Below are positions 1 to 7,068 of a DNA stretch of 22,869 bases, piece after piece. Every line of letters begins with the position of its first letter. Position 1 is the first letter of the stretch. The notes beneath the pieces were generated by a model, which had not been told where the DNA came from, made no database searches, and saw nothing but the letters and a program-made list of their open reading frames with translations. Location of the stretch: positions 1-22,869 of the forward strand of contig CAYYAQ010000084.1 in assembly GCA_964469555.1 (NCBI GenBank). The letters are read 5' to 3'. The position numbers were made by a program, and so were the translations under genes. Source of the DNA: CAYYAQ01 sp964469555 (GTDB taxonomy: Bacteria; Planctomycetota; UBA1135; UBA2386).

Positions 1-112
1 CGACGGCGAGCAGCGTCTGCAACCCGGCGTCAGCATCCGCCCCCCAGAGCCCGAGCGCCTGGCGCATCGGGCCGCCGACGTTGCCGCGGGTGAGGATTCG
101 CAAGACCCTCAT
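1..112 (-). CDS. Glycosyltransferase, GT4-like, N-terminal fragment (cut by window edge)
   Basis: Only the first 37 codons lie in the window; the gene continues past the left edge. The translation starts MRVLRILTRGNVGGPMRQA and continues with an Ala/Gly-rich helix. A short beta strand followed by the glycine-rich loop NVGGP and a polar helix is the usual N-terminus of GT-B fold family 4 glycosyltransferases, which move a sugar from a nucleotide donor onto a glycan. The ATG overlaps the TGA of the upstream amidotransferase gene (ATGA, positions 109-112), so the two are probably translationally coupled and work together, most likely in cell-surface polysaccharide synthesis. The start is fixed by the overlap. 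The family call rests on one motif, and donor and acceptor cannot be told. Confidence 0.7.
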   Translation of the reverse strand, partial: MRVLRILTRGNVGGPMRQALGLWGADADAGLQTLLAV

Positions 113-1851
113 CCTTCGTCCTCGAGGTCTCGGAGATGGCACTCGAACGCGGCGATCAAGTAGAGAGCATGCCCGAGATCGCTGCGCCCGGATAGGTGCC
201 TATCGAGCATCCGGGCGAGGCCTTCGGGCCGCAGATGCGCTCGCTGCCGCGTCCGCGCGTCGCGCAGCAGATCCGGAATGAACGCGTCCTCACGCAGCCA
301 GCGATCGAGCGGCAAGCCGAACCCCTGCTTGGGACCGTCGAGCACTTCGGCGGGCAGGTGTGGGCGGAACGCGTCCCGGAGCGGACGCTTGCCGAGCACC
401 TCGCGCGGATCGGCGCAGGCTTCGGGACTCGCGAGAACCTCCGGGTCCAGGAAAGGACAACGACCCTCGACACCCGCCGCCATCAACGCGGTGTCCAACT
501 TCGGGAGCAGGTCATGCCGCAGGTAGTACTCACGGTCCACCGTCCGGGCACGCTGCAGCGCAGACGGGGCATCCACGCGGGGCAGTTCCCCATCGACCAG
601 ATTCTCACTCAACACCGCGCGGCGAAACGCTGGCGGCGCGACCTCGAGCAGACTGTCGTACGGCTGCGGCGAGGCAACGGCACGGCGCAGCCGCGCGAGC
701 GTGGACATTCCAAGACCAGCCGGGAACAGCCGCGACACCGCGCGGGGGAGGCGAATGCCAGGCAATCGTTGCACGGCGCGGTGCCGACGGTAGCCGAGGA
801 ACAACTCGTCAGCGCCTTCGCCACCGAGCAGCACACGAATCCCGTCCGACGACGCCGCGCGCGCCAACGCGTGCACGGCCAGAACCGAGGGATCCCCGAG
901 CGGCAGCCCGACGTGCCTCGTCAGTTCGGGCAGCTGTCGCAGGATCTCCGGTCCGGCATCGACCAGTCGAAGTTCGGCGCCCGTGCTCTCCGCGACGAGC
1001 CGCGCCCGCGACCGCTCGTCTTCGCCGCTTCCCGTGGCTCGGAACTGGTAGCTCGGAACCGTACGACCGGCGAGCGAGAGCGCCGCAGCAAGGCACGCGC
1101 TGTCGACACCACCGGAAAGGCAGAGGCCGACGGGCACCGACGTGTCGGCGCAGCGCACGACGGCGCGGACGATCCGGTCGCGCAGCGTGCCGGAATACTC
1201 GGTGGACGGCGCTCTGCGAAAGGCCAAAGGTCCCGCGTCCCCGTGGTGCAGCAAGACACCTCGGAGGTCGCCCTCCAACGTCAGGCCCGGGGTCGTGAGC
1301 CGGGGCCCGAGATCGAAACCGAAGCGGAGGAATCGCGCGCGCTCCCGATCATCCAGATCGATCGTGAGCCCCAGTCGGCGCAGACTCGCGACCGTCGAAG
1401 CGAACGCCACGACTCGATCATCGCGACGGACGATGTAGAGCGGCTTCTCCCCCTCGGGATCGCGCGCCAACCACAATCGGTCCGTGTCCGGCTCGAGGAT
1501 CGCCATCGCGTAGTGCCCGCTGGTGGCAAGCAGACCCGCGGCCCCCATTCCGTCCAGCCGGTTCAGCGGCAACTCCGCGTCGTTGGACGTGCGCGTCGCG
1601 GTCGTCGATCGCTCCTGCCCCGCCGACGTCACCGCGCCATTGAATGCGATGACCCTGCGCCCATCCGCCGACCACAGAGGTTGACCGTGGTCCGGGTCGG
1701 TGATCGTGAGCCTGGCAACGGCGAGGTGCCAGTCGCCGGTCTCGATCCGCGCCGTGCCGTCCGGGCCACGCCAAGCCATGGCTTCGACCGCGGCCTCGAT
1801 CGAGGCCTGGTCGTCTAGGAAGGACTTTCGGACGCCGAGGATGCCGCACAT
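109..1851 (-). CDS. asnB: Asparagine synthase-like glutamine amidotransferase
   Basis: A 580-residue protein of the class II glutamine amidotransferase / asparagine synthetase B family. It starts MCGI, so Cys2 becomes the N-terminal glutaminase nucleophile once Met is removed. RGPDG (28-32) and an Arg at 47 follow. The synthetase half carries the ATP pyrophosphatase P-loop LSGGVDS (245-251) and GEGADELFLGY (344-354). The glutaminase domain is unusual: the conserved FNGE tetrad is FNGA (70-73), losing the Glu that binds the glutamine amino group in E. coli AsnB, and RDRFGxKPLY is changed to RDPEGEKPLY. The 4-bp overlap with a glycosyltransferase suggests a surface-glycan amidotransferase rather than a housekeeping asparagine synthetase. 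The gene symbol denotes the family, not a proven substrate. The ribosome site is odd, with AGGAGG 25 bases upstream and a hairpin between. Confidence 0.85.
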   Translation of the reverse strand: MCGILGVRKSFLDDQASIEAAVEAMAWRGPDGTARIETGDWHLAVARLTITDPDHGQPLWSADGRRVIAFNGAVTSAGQERSTTATRTSNDAELPLNRLDGMGAAGLLATSGHYAMAILEPDTDRLWLARDPEGEKPLYIVRRDDRVVAFASTVASLRRLGLTIDLDDRERARFLRFGFDLGPRLTTPGLTLEGDLRGVLLHHGDAGPLAFRRAPSTEYSGTLRDRIVRAVVRCADTSVPVGLCLSGGVDSACLAAALSLAGRTVPSYQFRATGSGEDERSRARLVAESTGAELRLVDAGPEILRQLPELTRHVGLPLGDPSVLAVHALARAASSDGIRVLLGGEGADELFLGYRRHRAVQRLPGIRLPRAVSRLFPAGLGMSTLARLRRAVASPQPYDSLLEVAPPAFRRAVLSENLVDGELPRVDAPSALQRARTVDREYYLRHDLLPKLDTALMAAGVEGRCPFLDPEVLASPEACADPREVLGKRPLRDAFRPHLPAEVLDGPKQGFGLPLDRWLREDAFIPDLLRDARTRQRAHLRPEGLARMLDRHLSGRSDLGHALYLIAAFECHLRDLEDEG

Positions 1852-1853
1852 AC

Positions 1854-1882
1854 GGACCCGGGAATGCTATCCGGGTCCTCCT
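1854..1882 (-). promoter_or_regulatory. Hairpin between Shine-Dalgarno and start codon of the asnB-like gene
   Basis: On the minus strand a perfect AGGAGG (1877-1882) lies 25 bases before the ATG, too far for normal initiation. The space is filled by an 8-bp perfect stem, GGACCCGG (1871-1878) with CCGGGTCC (1854-1861), and a 9-base loop (1862-1870). The stem stops 2 bases before ATG and takes up the last two bases of the SD. Folding would bring SD and ATG close together, or would partly hide the SD. No nearer SD is visible. Confidence 0.55.
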
Positions 1883-1936
1883 GTGACGGCTCGCACGGCG
1901 GGATCTTCCGACCGGGATTCCGACAGCTGTGGCCGG

Positions 1937-2419
1937 CTACAGGGTGCCGCTTGCCACGAGACCAATGTAGAGGGCAGCGTGCCAGCCGATAAGAGCGAGG
2001 TAGCCGGTGACGATCACCGCGAGGCCCAGCCGGGAGAAGAGACTGTTCTTCGTGAGCGTCAGGAAGAGCAGGCACAGACCGATGCCCACCGACTTGAGGC
2101 TGATGAACCACCAGATACCGCCATCCAGCGAGAACTGAACGATCGGGTTCAGCTCACGACCTCCGAGGGAGAGGTACAGCACCGTGAAGAACGCGTCGAA
2201 GAAGTTCAGCATCGCGATCACCGTGACAGTCAGGAAGAGTCCCCAGCCGTGGACGTCGACGAAAGAACCCTCTTCCTCTGTCCTGCGACGACTCTGGACT
2301 CGCCGCCCACCGAACCACGCGAAGCGCGAAAACATGGGGGTTGGCTGTGAACGACGATCCGACGAACGAAGGCGCAGGTCGATTGCCGTCTCGCGGAGAA
2401 CGGAAGCAGGGTTTCCCAT
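1937..2419 (-). CDS. DUF5658-type small membrane protein
   Basis: A 160-residue protein of unknown function. A basic, soluble N-terminus (1-58) holds an RSSDRRSQPTP segment and FGGRR. Three probable membrane helices follow (about 60-84, 102-121, 131-155). Helix 1 holds LNFFDAFFTVLYLSLGGRELNP, with conserved Asp74 and Glu89-Leu-Asn-Pro; helix 2 starts at WWFISLKSVGIG. The basic Arg-rich head followed by NxxDAxFTLxYL...ELNP is the pattern I know as DUF5658. The open frame runs upstream to 2755, but the start at 2419 is chosen because AGGAGG lies 11 bases before that ATG, and the residues before it are low-complexity basic sequence. It lies 85 bases upstream of the asnB-like gene and may share its transcript. 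Its function is not known. Confidence 0.75.
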   Translation of the reverse strand: MGNPASVLRETAIDLRLRSSDRRSQPTPMFSRFAWFGGRRVQSRRRTEEEGSFVDVHGWGLFLTVTVIAMLNFFDAFFTVLYLSLGGRELNPIVQFSLDGGIWWFISLKSVGIGLCLLFLTLTKNSLFSRLGLAVIVTGYLALIGWHAALYIGLVASGTL

Positions 2420-2540
2420 GACGAAACCTACCTCCTGACTACATATCCGGCGTTCCGCATCGGTCCAATTCCGCGCCTCAGACGAAGCTCTCGGCGGGTG
2501 CGCTCGCGGGCATGTGGCGCTGCCAACGATAGTTCGGAGT

Positions 2541-2999
2541 TCAACGAGGATGACCGTGGATGCGAGTCCCGAATTGCAATTCGAGCTCGATGACGAACCA
2601 TTTCCCACCGCGTTGGATGCGATAGGTCTTCGCGCCGGATTCCACGGACTCGAGCTTCCGGGTATCGGTGAGATCCCGAACCAGCTCGAAGCGCGCAACC
2701 TCGTCCGCCGTGGCGGCTCGCTCCTTCGCGTCTTCGAAAGCGGACGGCTTGCCATCGGCGCCTCGGACCAGCGTCACGACCCTTGTGGCGTCCTCGAACT
2801 TGGCTTGTAGGTTGCCGTTGCGGCGGTCAAAGGCGAGATCACACTCCTGAACACTAGCGCCCTCCGACGTGATCCGGAGCGTCCCACCGTAGCTCGTCAT
2901 GCGGTGGAGCATCGGGACCTGATCCTCGCCACAACCCGGAACGACGCTGATCCAGCCCAGCAGGAGAACAGATCCGAGGATATCGCGCCTCTTGTTCAT
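2541..2999 (-). CDS. Small predicted lipoprotein, function unknown
   Basis: A 152-residue protein starting MNKRRDIL, then a hydrophobic stretch ending in the lipobox-like SVVPGC with Cys23. It is probably exported and lipidated, so anchored in a membrane. The mature part is mostly beta-rich and polar, with no motif I recognise; the middle has a charged segment (FEDAKERAATADEVARFELV) and the C-terminus has KWFVIELELQFGTRIHGHPR. The frame extends upstream to 3059, but the start at 2999 is chosen because it places a KRR n-region directly before the hydrophobic core. A GGAAG is 5-8 bases upstream. It is followed at 121 bases by the DUF5658-type gene in the same direction. I do not know the family. 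Confidence 0.65.
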   Translation of the reverse strand: MNKRRDILGSVLLLGWISVVPGCGEDQVPMLHRMTSYGGTLRITSEGASVQECDLAFDRRNGNLQAKFEDATRVVTLVRGADGKPSAFEDAKERAATADEVARFELVRDLTDTRKLESVESGAKTYRIQRGGKWFVIELELQFGTRIHGHPR

Positions 3000-3004
3000 T
3001 TCGC

Positions 3005-3030
3005 TTCCGCAAACACTAGCTCCCGCGGAA
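3005..3030. promoter_or_regulatory. Inverted repeat upstream of the lipoprotein gene
   Basis: TTCCGC (3005-3010) and GCGGAA (3025-3030) form a 6-bp inverted repeat with a 14-base spacer, 5 bases upstream of the lipoprotein start and in the divergent intergenic region. It could be an operator or chance; nothing further supports it. Confidence 0.2.
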
Positions 3031-3115
3031 CGGCGACCCGTACAAAACGGGCGTGGCATGACGAGTTCCGGTGGACCACCGCGGGGGTGCTCGGTGGGGC
3101 GAAACGTACATACCT

Positions 3116-3358
3116 ATGGACCGTGTCAGAACTCCCGCTGCCAAGAACGTCTCGGGCCCGATGAACAAGCTGTCCCGCGCGTTCTTCCGGGGCTTTGCAT
3201 TCCACCACTACTACCTCGACTCGAAGATCTGGCGTGCGAGTGAGGATGCCGAGTTGCGCTCGATCCTGGGCTTCCCCGGGAAGAAGAAGAGGGTCGCACC
3301 GGCGGAACCCGAGCGCACGGACCGCGTGGCGAATGTGCACAGGGAAGCGACTGGCTGA
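3116..3358 (+). CDS. Short ORF with HHYYLDSKIWR motif, possible remnant of a larger membrane protein
   Basis: An 80-residue ORF from the ATG at 3116; the frame also allows GTG at 3071. Third positions are mostly G or C, as in the real genes nearby, so it looks coding. The centre reads FFRGFAFHHYYLDSKIWRAS, followed by EDAELRSILGF and a lysine/arginine-rich tail. From memory, a His-Tyr-x-Leu-Asp-x-x-Ile-Trp-Arg segment followed by a short acidic helix occurs at the C-terminal end of some large multi-helix bacterial membrane proteins. Here no membrane helices precede it, so it may be a surviving 3' end or a standalone peptide. There is no convincing SD before ATG. It ends 29 bases before a strong hairpin. 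Function unknown. Confidence 0.4.
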   Translation: MDRVRTPAAKNVSGPMNKLSRAFFRGFAFHHYYLDSKIWRASEDAELRSILGFPGKKKRVAPAEPERTDRVANVHREATG

Positions 3359-3387
3359 GGAGTACGGGCTGCTCAATCGGCCTCCAT

Positions 3388-3425
3388 CTCGAGGGTTGCC
3401 AGGGGACGCCCTCGCAACCCTCGAG
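3388..3425. terminator. Very strong hairpin downstream of the short ORF, upstream of rlmI-like gene
   Basis: CTCGAGGGTTGC (3388-3399) pairs perfectly with GCAACCCTCGAG (3414-3425), a 12-bp stem. Past one C-C mismatch the inner AGGG (3401-3404) and CCCT (3409-3412) pair around a GACG loop. Neither side is followed by a T-run, so it is not a standard intrinsic terminator; it may stabilise an mRNA end or terminate in both directions. Confidence 0.5.
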
Positions 3426-3508
3426 CTTCAGGCCGACCAGGCAATGCCCAACACGAAACACCAAACTATGAGAGCGAACCTCCCTGACACCCCACTAGAG
3501 TCCCGGGA

Positions 3509-4657
3509 GTGCTCCCCGAGATCCGTTTGAAAGTGCGCGTGCAGGGCCGCCATCCCCTGTTCTACCGCAAGATGATCCGCAAGCCGGATCGCCCCCTGCC
3601 GGCGGGAGGGCCGGTGTTCGTCCGCGACAAGAACGGCAGGCCGGTCGGCACGGGGTTCTACAACCCGCGGACCGAGCTCGCGCTGCGCATGCTCGCGCGG
3701 GAGTCCGTGCCCGACGTCGAGAATTACCTCCTGCGACGGCTGGACGACGCGTGCGACCTGAGGGACGAGCGGCTGCGACTGCCCGAGGTGACCGACGGGT
3801 ATCGGCTCCTGCACGCCGAGGGCGACGGGTTCCCTGGGCTGATTCTCGACCGGCTAGGCGACACGATCGTCGCGCAGGTCTACGCGCTGTGCGCGATGCG
3901 CCACATGGAGGCGGTCGGCGAACACCTCTTGTCACGCTATCCGAAGAGCCGACTGGTGCTGACAGTCGATACGGACGCCGCGCTGCGCGAAGGGATCGAC
4001 AAGCAGCCGCAAGTGAAGCCACGCGCGACCCTGGTGACCGAACACGGGGTTTTATTCACGGTCTATCCGGGCACGGGGCACAAAACGGGGTTCTTCGCCG
4101 ACCAGCGCAACAGCCGGCAGCGGGTCAAGTGGTTTGCGAAGGGACGGCGGGTCCTCGATCTGTTTTGCAACAGCGGGGGCTTCGCGATGGCCGCGGCTCA
4201 AGGGGAGGCGAAGAGGGTCGTCGCCGTGGACCTGGACGAAGAGGCAGTACAGCAGACGCGGGAGAACGCCAAGGCGAACAAGCTGAAGTTCCAGACGGAG
4301 CACGGCGACGCGTTCGACTGGCTGCGCGACATCGACGACGGCGAGTATGACCTCGTGGTGTTGGACCCCCCGAAGTGGGTTCGGGGCAAGGCCGAACTCG
4401 CAACGGGGCTGGACAAGTACAGCGACCTCAACCGGCTCGCTCTCAAGAAACTCCCACGCGGCGGCATCCTGGTGACGAACTCGTGTTCCGGCGCGGTGTC
4501 CCCGAGTCGCTTCCACGGCATTCTCGCGGAAGCCGCCGCGAAAGCCGGTCGCGACGCGCGCGTACTATTCGCCGGCGGCGCGGGGCCCGATCATCCCGTC
4601 GCCCTCGAGTGCCCCGAGACCCAGTACCTCGAGACCGTCATCCTGGAAGTCCGCTGA
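3509..4657 (+). CDS. rlmI: Class I rRNA (cytosine-C5) methyltransferase, RlmI type
   Basis: A 382-residue SAM-dependent methyltransferase resembling RlmI, which methylates a cytosine of 23S rRNA (C1962 in E. coli). A PUA-like RNA-binding domain occupies about residues 1-75, then the linker. The signature HKTGFFADQR is at 191-200. The SAM-binding motif I is VLDLFCNSGGF (215-225), the acidic end of the next strand is VDLDEEAV (240-247), motif IV is DPPKW (286-290), and NSCSG (324-328) carries the family's conserved Cys. E. coli RlmI is about 396 residues, so the length fits. The start is GTG at 3509; no alternative upstream start fits the PUA domain. It is the only intact housekeeping-like gene on the plus strand. 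RlmI versus a close paralog cannot be separated by eye. Confidence 0.85.
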   Translation: MLPEIRLKVRVQGRHPLFYRKMIRKPDRPLPAGGPVFVRDKNGRPVGTGFYNPRTELALRMLARESVPDVENYLLRRLDDACDLRDERLRLPEVTDGYRLLHAEGDGFPGLILDRLGDTIVAQVYALCAMRHMEAVGEHLLSRYPKSRLVLTVDTDAALREGIDKQPQVKPRATLVTEHGVLFTVYPGTGHKTGFFADQRNSRQRVKWFAKGRRVLDLFCNSGGFAMAAAQGEAKRVVAVDLDEEAVQQTRENAKANKLKFQTEHGDAFDWLRDIDDGEYDLVVLDPPKWVRGKAELATGLDKYSDLNRLALKKLPRGGILVTNSCSGAVSPSRFHGILAEAAAKAGRDARVLFAGGAGPDHPVALECPETQYLETVILEVR

Positions 4658-4662
4658 CATGA

Positions 4663-5613
4663 TCAGCGACGCCGGTAGAGGTACCAGGTGAAACCAGAGG
4701 GTCCGAAGTGGCTGAAGGAACGAACCAGGTGGTACACGCCGCTGCGCAGTTGGATCGCCGGGGGCACCGAGGGATCTCCCCACTCTGGATAGATCACGGA
4801 GTGTGCGAGATACCAGTCGGGGCCGCGCGCGTGGCCCGAAGCGTTCGGCATGCCACTCCCCCATGCGAGCACGTCCTGCACCGTGACAGCCGCGGGGACA
4901 TTCGAAGCGCCCCCCAGCGTGAGCTTCCGGACAAACAGCAAATACAGTCCCACGAAGAACGCCCCCGGCACACCGTGCACCCGCAGCATGCGCAAGGCGC
5001 CCTCGCCGATCGATACCTTGCGCAACAAACGAATCCCCGTCCACGCCAGCATTCCAGCGAAGAAGTGCACGCCGATCAGGTGGCTGAGGAACGCCAGGAT
5101 GCAGAGCGACCAGTAACCGATCACACCGCCCACGCTCAAGCGGAACTCGTGCCCCTCGGCTCGCGCGAGTATCCGATAGGCGCCGACCACGAAGCAGACC
5201 GCCATCGCGTAGCCACGCGCTTCCGTCGAGTAGAGGATCATCGAAAACGACAGCCCGATCAGCGCGCCGGGGAAAAGCACGCCACGCAGCCCCTTCGCGA
5301 AGTCCATGACGAGCAAGACGGCGACCATCCCGGACAGCAACGAGGGGATCCGGTAGAGCACCCAGTGATCCGAGTCGCCGATGATCGACATCCAGGCCGT
5401 GATCAAAGGGTGGTTGTTGTCGTGCTGGAAACTCTCCGTCGTGACGATGTCGAGCAGCGACTCCGCCTCGTCGACGCGACTCAGGCTCCAGATCTCGTCG
5501 AGCCAGAACGCGTCACCGAGAATCCACAGCCGCGCCACCAGCGCAACGCCCAGGACGGTGATGACGCCAGGGACCACCAGGCTCTTGGCGGGCGCAGGTG
5601 AAGATTCGGACAT
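4663..5613 (-). CDS. GT39/PMT-like membrane glycosyltransferase, short
   Basis: A 316-residue integral membrane protein. A short polar N-terminus precedes a helix (about 11-31), then FWLDEIWSL with Asp39-Glu40, the catalytic acidic pair at the end of the first helix in PMT/ArnT-type glycosyltransferases. HPLITAW follows, and LYSTEARGYAM stands where the family has S-x-EARxY. Such enzymes move a sugar from a polyprenyl-phosphate donor onto protein or lipid outside the membrane. Several further helices reach about residue 230. The C-terminal 80 residues are soluble, and the protein ends in WYLYRRR. Family members are usually 450-600 residues with more helices and a periplasmic domain, so this one is short. 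It ends 5 bases from the rlmI stop, facing it. Donor and acceptor are unknown. Confidence 0.7.
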   Translation of the reverse strand: MSESSPAPAKSLVVPGVITVLGVALVARLWILGDAFWLDEIWSLSRVDEAESLLDIVTTESFQHDNNHPLITAWMSIIGDSDHWVLYRIPSLLSGMVAVLLVMDFAKGLRGVLFPGALIGLSFSMILYSTEARGYAMAVCFVVGAYRILARAEGHEFRLSVGGVIGYWSLCILAFLSHLIGVHFFAGMLAWTGIRLLRKVSIGEGALRMLRVHGVPGAFFVGLYLLFVRKLTLGGASNVPAAVTVQDVLAWGSGMPNASGHARGPDWYLAHSVIYPEWGDPSVPPAIQLRSGVYHLVRSFSHFGPSGFTWYLYRRR

Positions 5614-5747
5614 CCGTCGACAGGTTACGGACCACTCATCGGCGAACCCATTCCTTTGTCTCTACTTCGTCGTGCGCGCGGCGACCACCCAGCCCTTGGT
5701 ATCAGCTTTGCCCTCACTGGAGTTCCGACGCCTACCGGGCGACCGTG

Positions 5748-6638
5748 TCAGCGTAGCATGGCCGCGGGGCGGCTCGACCTGTCGGCCCCACAAACCTCGA
5801 TCCTGCCGAGTGCGCACTCCACGTCCGCCACGACCTCATCGAGAGTTGATGTCCCGGCGGTAAGGCCGACGACTTCACAGCCATCAAAGAACGCGGGATC
5901 CAGGTCGTCCGGCCCCTGCACCTGGACGACCCTCACGCCACCGGCCTGGCACGACTCGACGAGCTGCCGCGTGTTGTTCGAGTTGCAACCGCCGACGACG
6001 ACCATGGCGTCCACGTCCTGTAGCATCCGTTCAACCGCCGCGCGCCGCTGCCGGGTCGGATCACAGACCGTGTTCTGGAATCGTACCCGTGACCGCGGGT
6101 TCGTCCGTTCGATCGCCGCGACGATCTCTCGCGCCAGGTTCTCCGCGAAGGTCGTCTGGCTGACGACTCCGATTCGCGGGTGATCGAGAACGAGGGCTTG
6201 CGCTTCTGCCACGGTCGCGACCACGGCGAACTCGTGGAGGTCGCCGGTCACGCCGCGCACCTCCACGTGACCGTGCTTCCCGATCACGACGGGGTAGTAG
6301 CCGGCCTCCTGAAGGCGCAACGCCGCGTTGTGAACTTTCTGCACGAGGGGACAGGTCGTGTCGATCAGTTCTTTCACGGCAGCGACCAGTCGTTCGCGTT
6401 CACGATTGCTGATGCCGTGGGCCGTGACCAGGACCTTCGTCGTCTGAACCGCGGATTCGCGCCCCTCTTCGGGAGCGAGTTGGAAGCCCCGCGCCTGCAA
6501 CCGTGCGATCACCGTCTCGTTGTGGACGAGTTCGCCGTACACGGTGATCGCGTCGGCATCCTCTCGCGAGAACGCCACATCGAGTGCGCCCCGCACACCA
6601 AAACACAATCCCAACACATCTGCCCTGAGCACCTTCAT
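5748..6638 (-). CDS. ispH: 4-hydroxy-3-methylbut-2-enyl diphosphate reductase (LytB)
   Basis: The last enzyme of the non-mevalonate (MEP) isoprenoid pathway, making IPP and DMAPP from HMBPP with a [4Fe-4S] cluster. From ATG 6638 the protein is 296 residues. The three cluster cysteines sit where E. coli IspH has them: Cys12 (GLCFGV), Cys96 (DTTCPLV) and Cys192 (NTVCDPT; 197 in E. coli). His39 (LVHNETV), His74 (TAHG), His124 and catalytic Glu126 (GHVEV) are present, with QTTFAE at 161-166. Two motifs are less usual: GGCNSNNTRQL for GSxNSSNxxRL, and TAGTST for TAGAST. The start at 6638 is preferred to 6728 because it has a G-rich SD (AAGGGGG) upstream and aligns with the family N-terminus. It lies 19 bases after the regulator gene, in one operon. 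Confidence 0.93.
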   Translation of the reverse strand: MKVLRADVLGLCFGVRGALDVAFSREDADAITVYGELVHNETVIARLQARGFQLAPEEGRESAVQTTKVLVTAHGISNRERERLVAAVKELIDTTCPLVQKVHNAALRLQEAGYYPVVIGKHGHVEVRGVTGDLHEFAVVATVAEAQALVLDHPRIGVVSQTTFAENLAREIVAAIERTNPRSRVRFQNTVCDPTRQRRAAVERMLQDVDAMVVVGGCNSNNTRQLVESCQAGGVRVVQVQGPDDLDPAFFDGCEVVGLTAGTSTLDEVVADVECALGRIEVCGADRSSRPAAMLR

Positions 6639-6657
6639 GAACTGCCCCCTTGATCGT

Positions 6658-7068
6658 TCAGGCCGGCGCGATCCCGGGCGTGTCTCCCTTCGACGCGTCG
6701 GATACCGGCGCGATGCGAATGTTCGCATCCTGGATCACGCGCTGGAGTTCCTCGATGTAGGCATCGAACTCCTTGCGTCCTCGACTCGTCAGCGTGGCAC
6801 CAGTCTGTGGACGGTTGCCATGCTGTCCTTTCTTGATCATCACGAGGCCGGCGTCCTGCAAGACGGTGAGGTGCCGACTGAGGTTCCCATCGGTCAGCGA
6901 GCAGAGTTGCTTGAGTTCGGCAAACACCAGACCACTCGCGCGGGTCCGCAGCGCGGTGAGGATGCCGAGTCGAGCCTTCTCGTGGAGAACCCGGTTCAGA
7001 CCCTCGTAGGCGAAGTAGCCCTTGCCCTCGTTGTCACCGCTCGCGAGGTTGTTCCTGCGCTTACTCAT
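6658..7068 (-). CDS. Winged-helix transcriptional regulator (HTH_34 type)
   Basis: A 136-residue DNA-binding protein. Residues 20-100 form a winged helix: helix 1 LNRVLHEKARLGILTAL, helix 2 FAELKQLCSLT, recognition helix DGNLSRHLTVLQDAGLV (60-76), then the wing IKKGQHGNRPQTGATLTSRGRKEF. This matches the PF13601 HTH_34 family, which resembles MarR/ArsR regulators. There are no metal-binding cysteines typical of ArsR. A C-terminal helix (about 98-116) probably dimerises. ATG 7068 is used because a G-run SD lies 6 bases upstream; its start overlaps the TAA of the membrane-protein gene by 8 bases. It probably controls its own operon. The signal it senses is not evident. Confidence 0.85.
   Translation of the reverse strand: MSKRRNNLASGDNEGKGYFAYEGLNRVLHEKARLGILTALRTRASGLVFAELKQLCSLTDGNLSRHLTVLQDAGLVMIKKGQHGNRPQTGATLTSRGRKEFDAYIEELQRVIQDANIRIAPVSDASKGDTPGIAPA

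Noticed and set aside
196..1818. Long plus-strand ORF opposite the asnB-like gene
   Set aside because: Its protein has no motif and mirrors the G+C-rich third positions of the true minus-strand gene.
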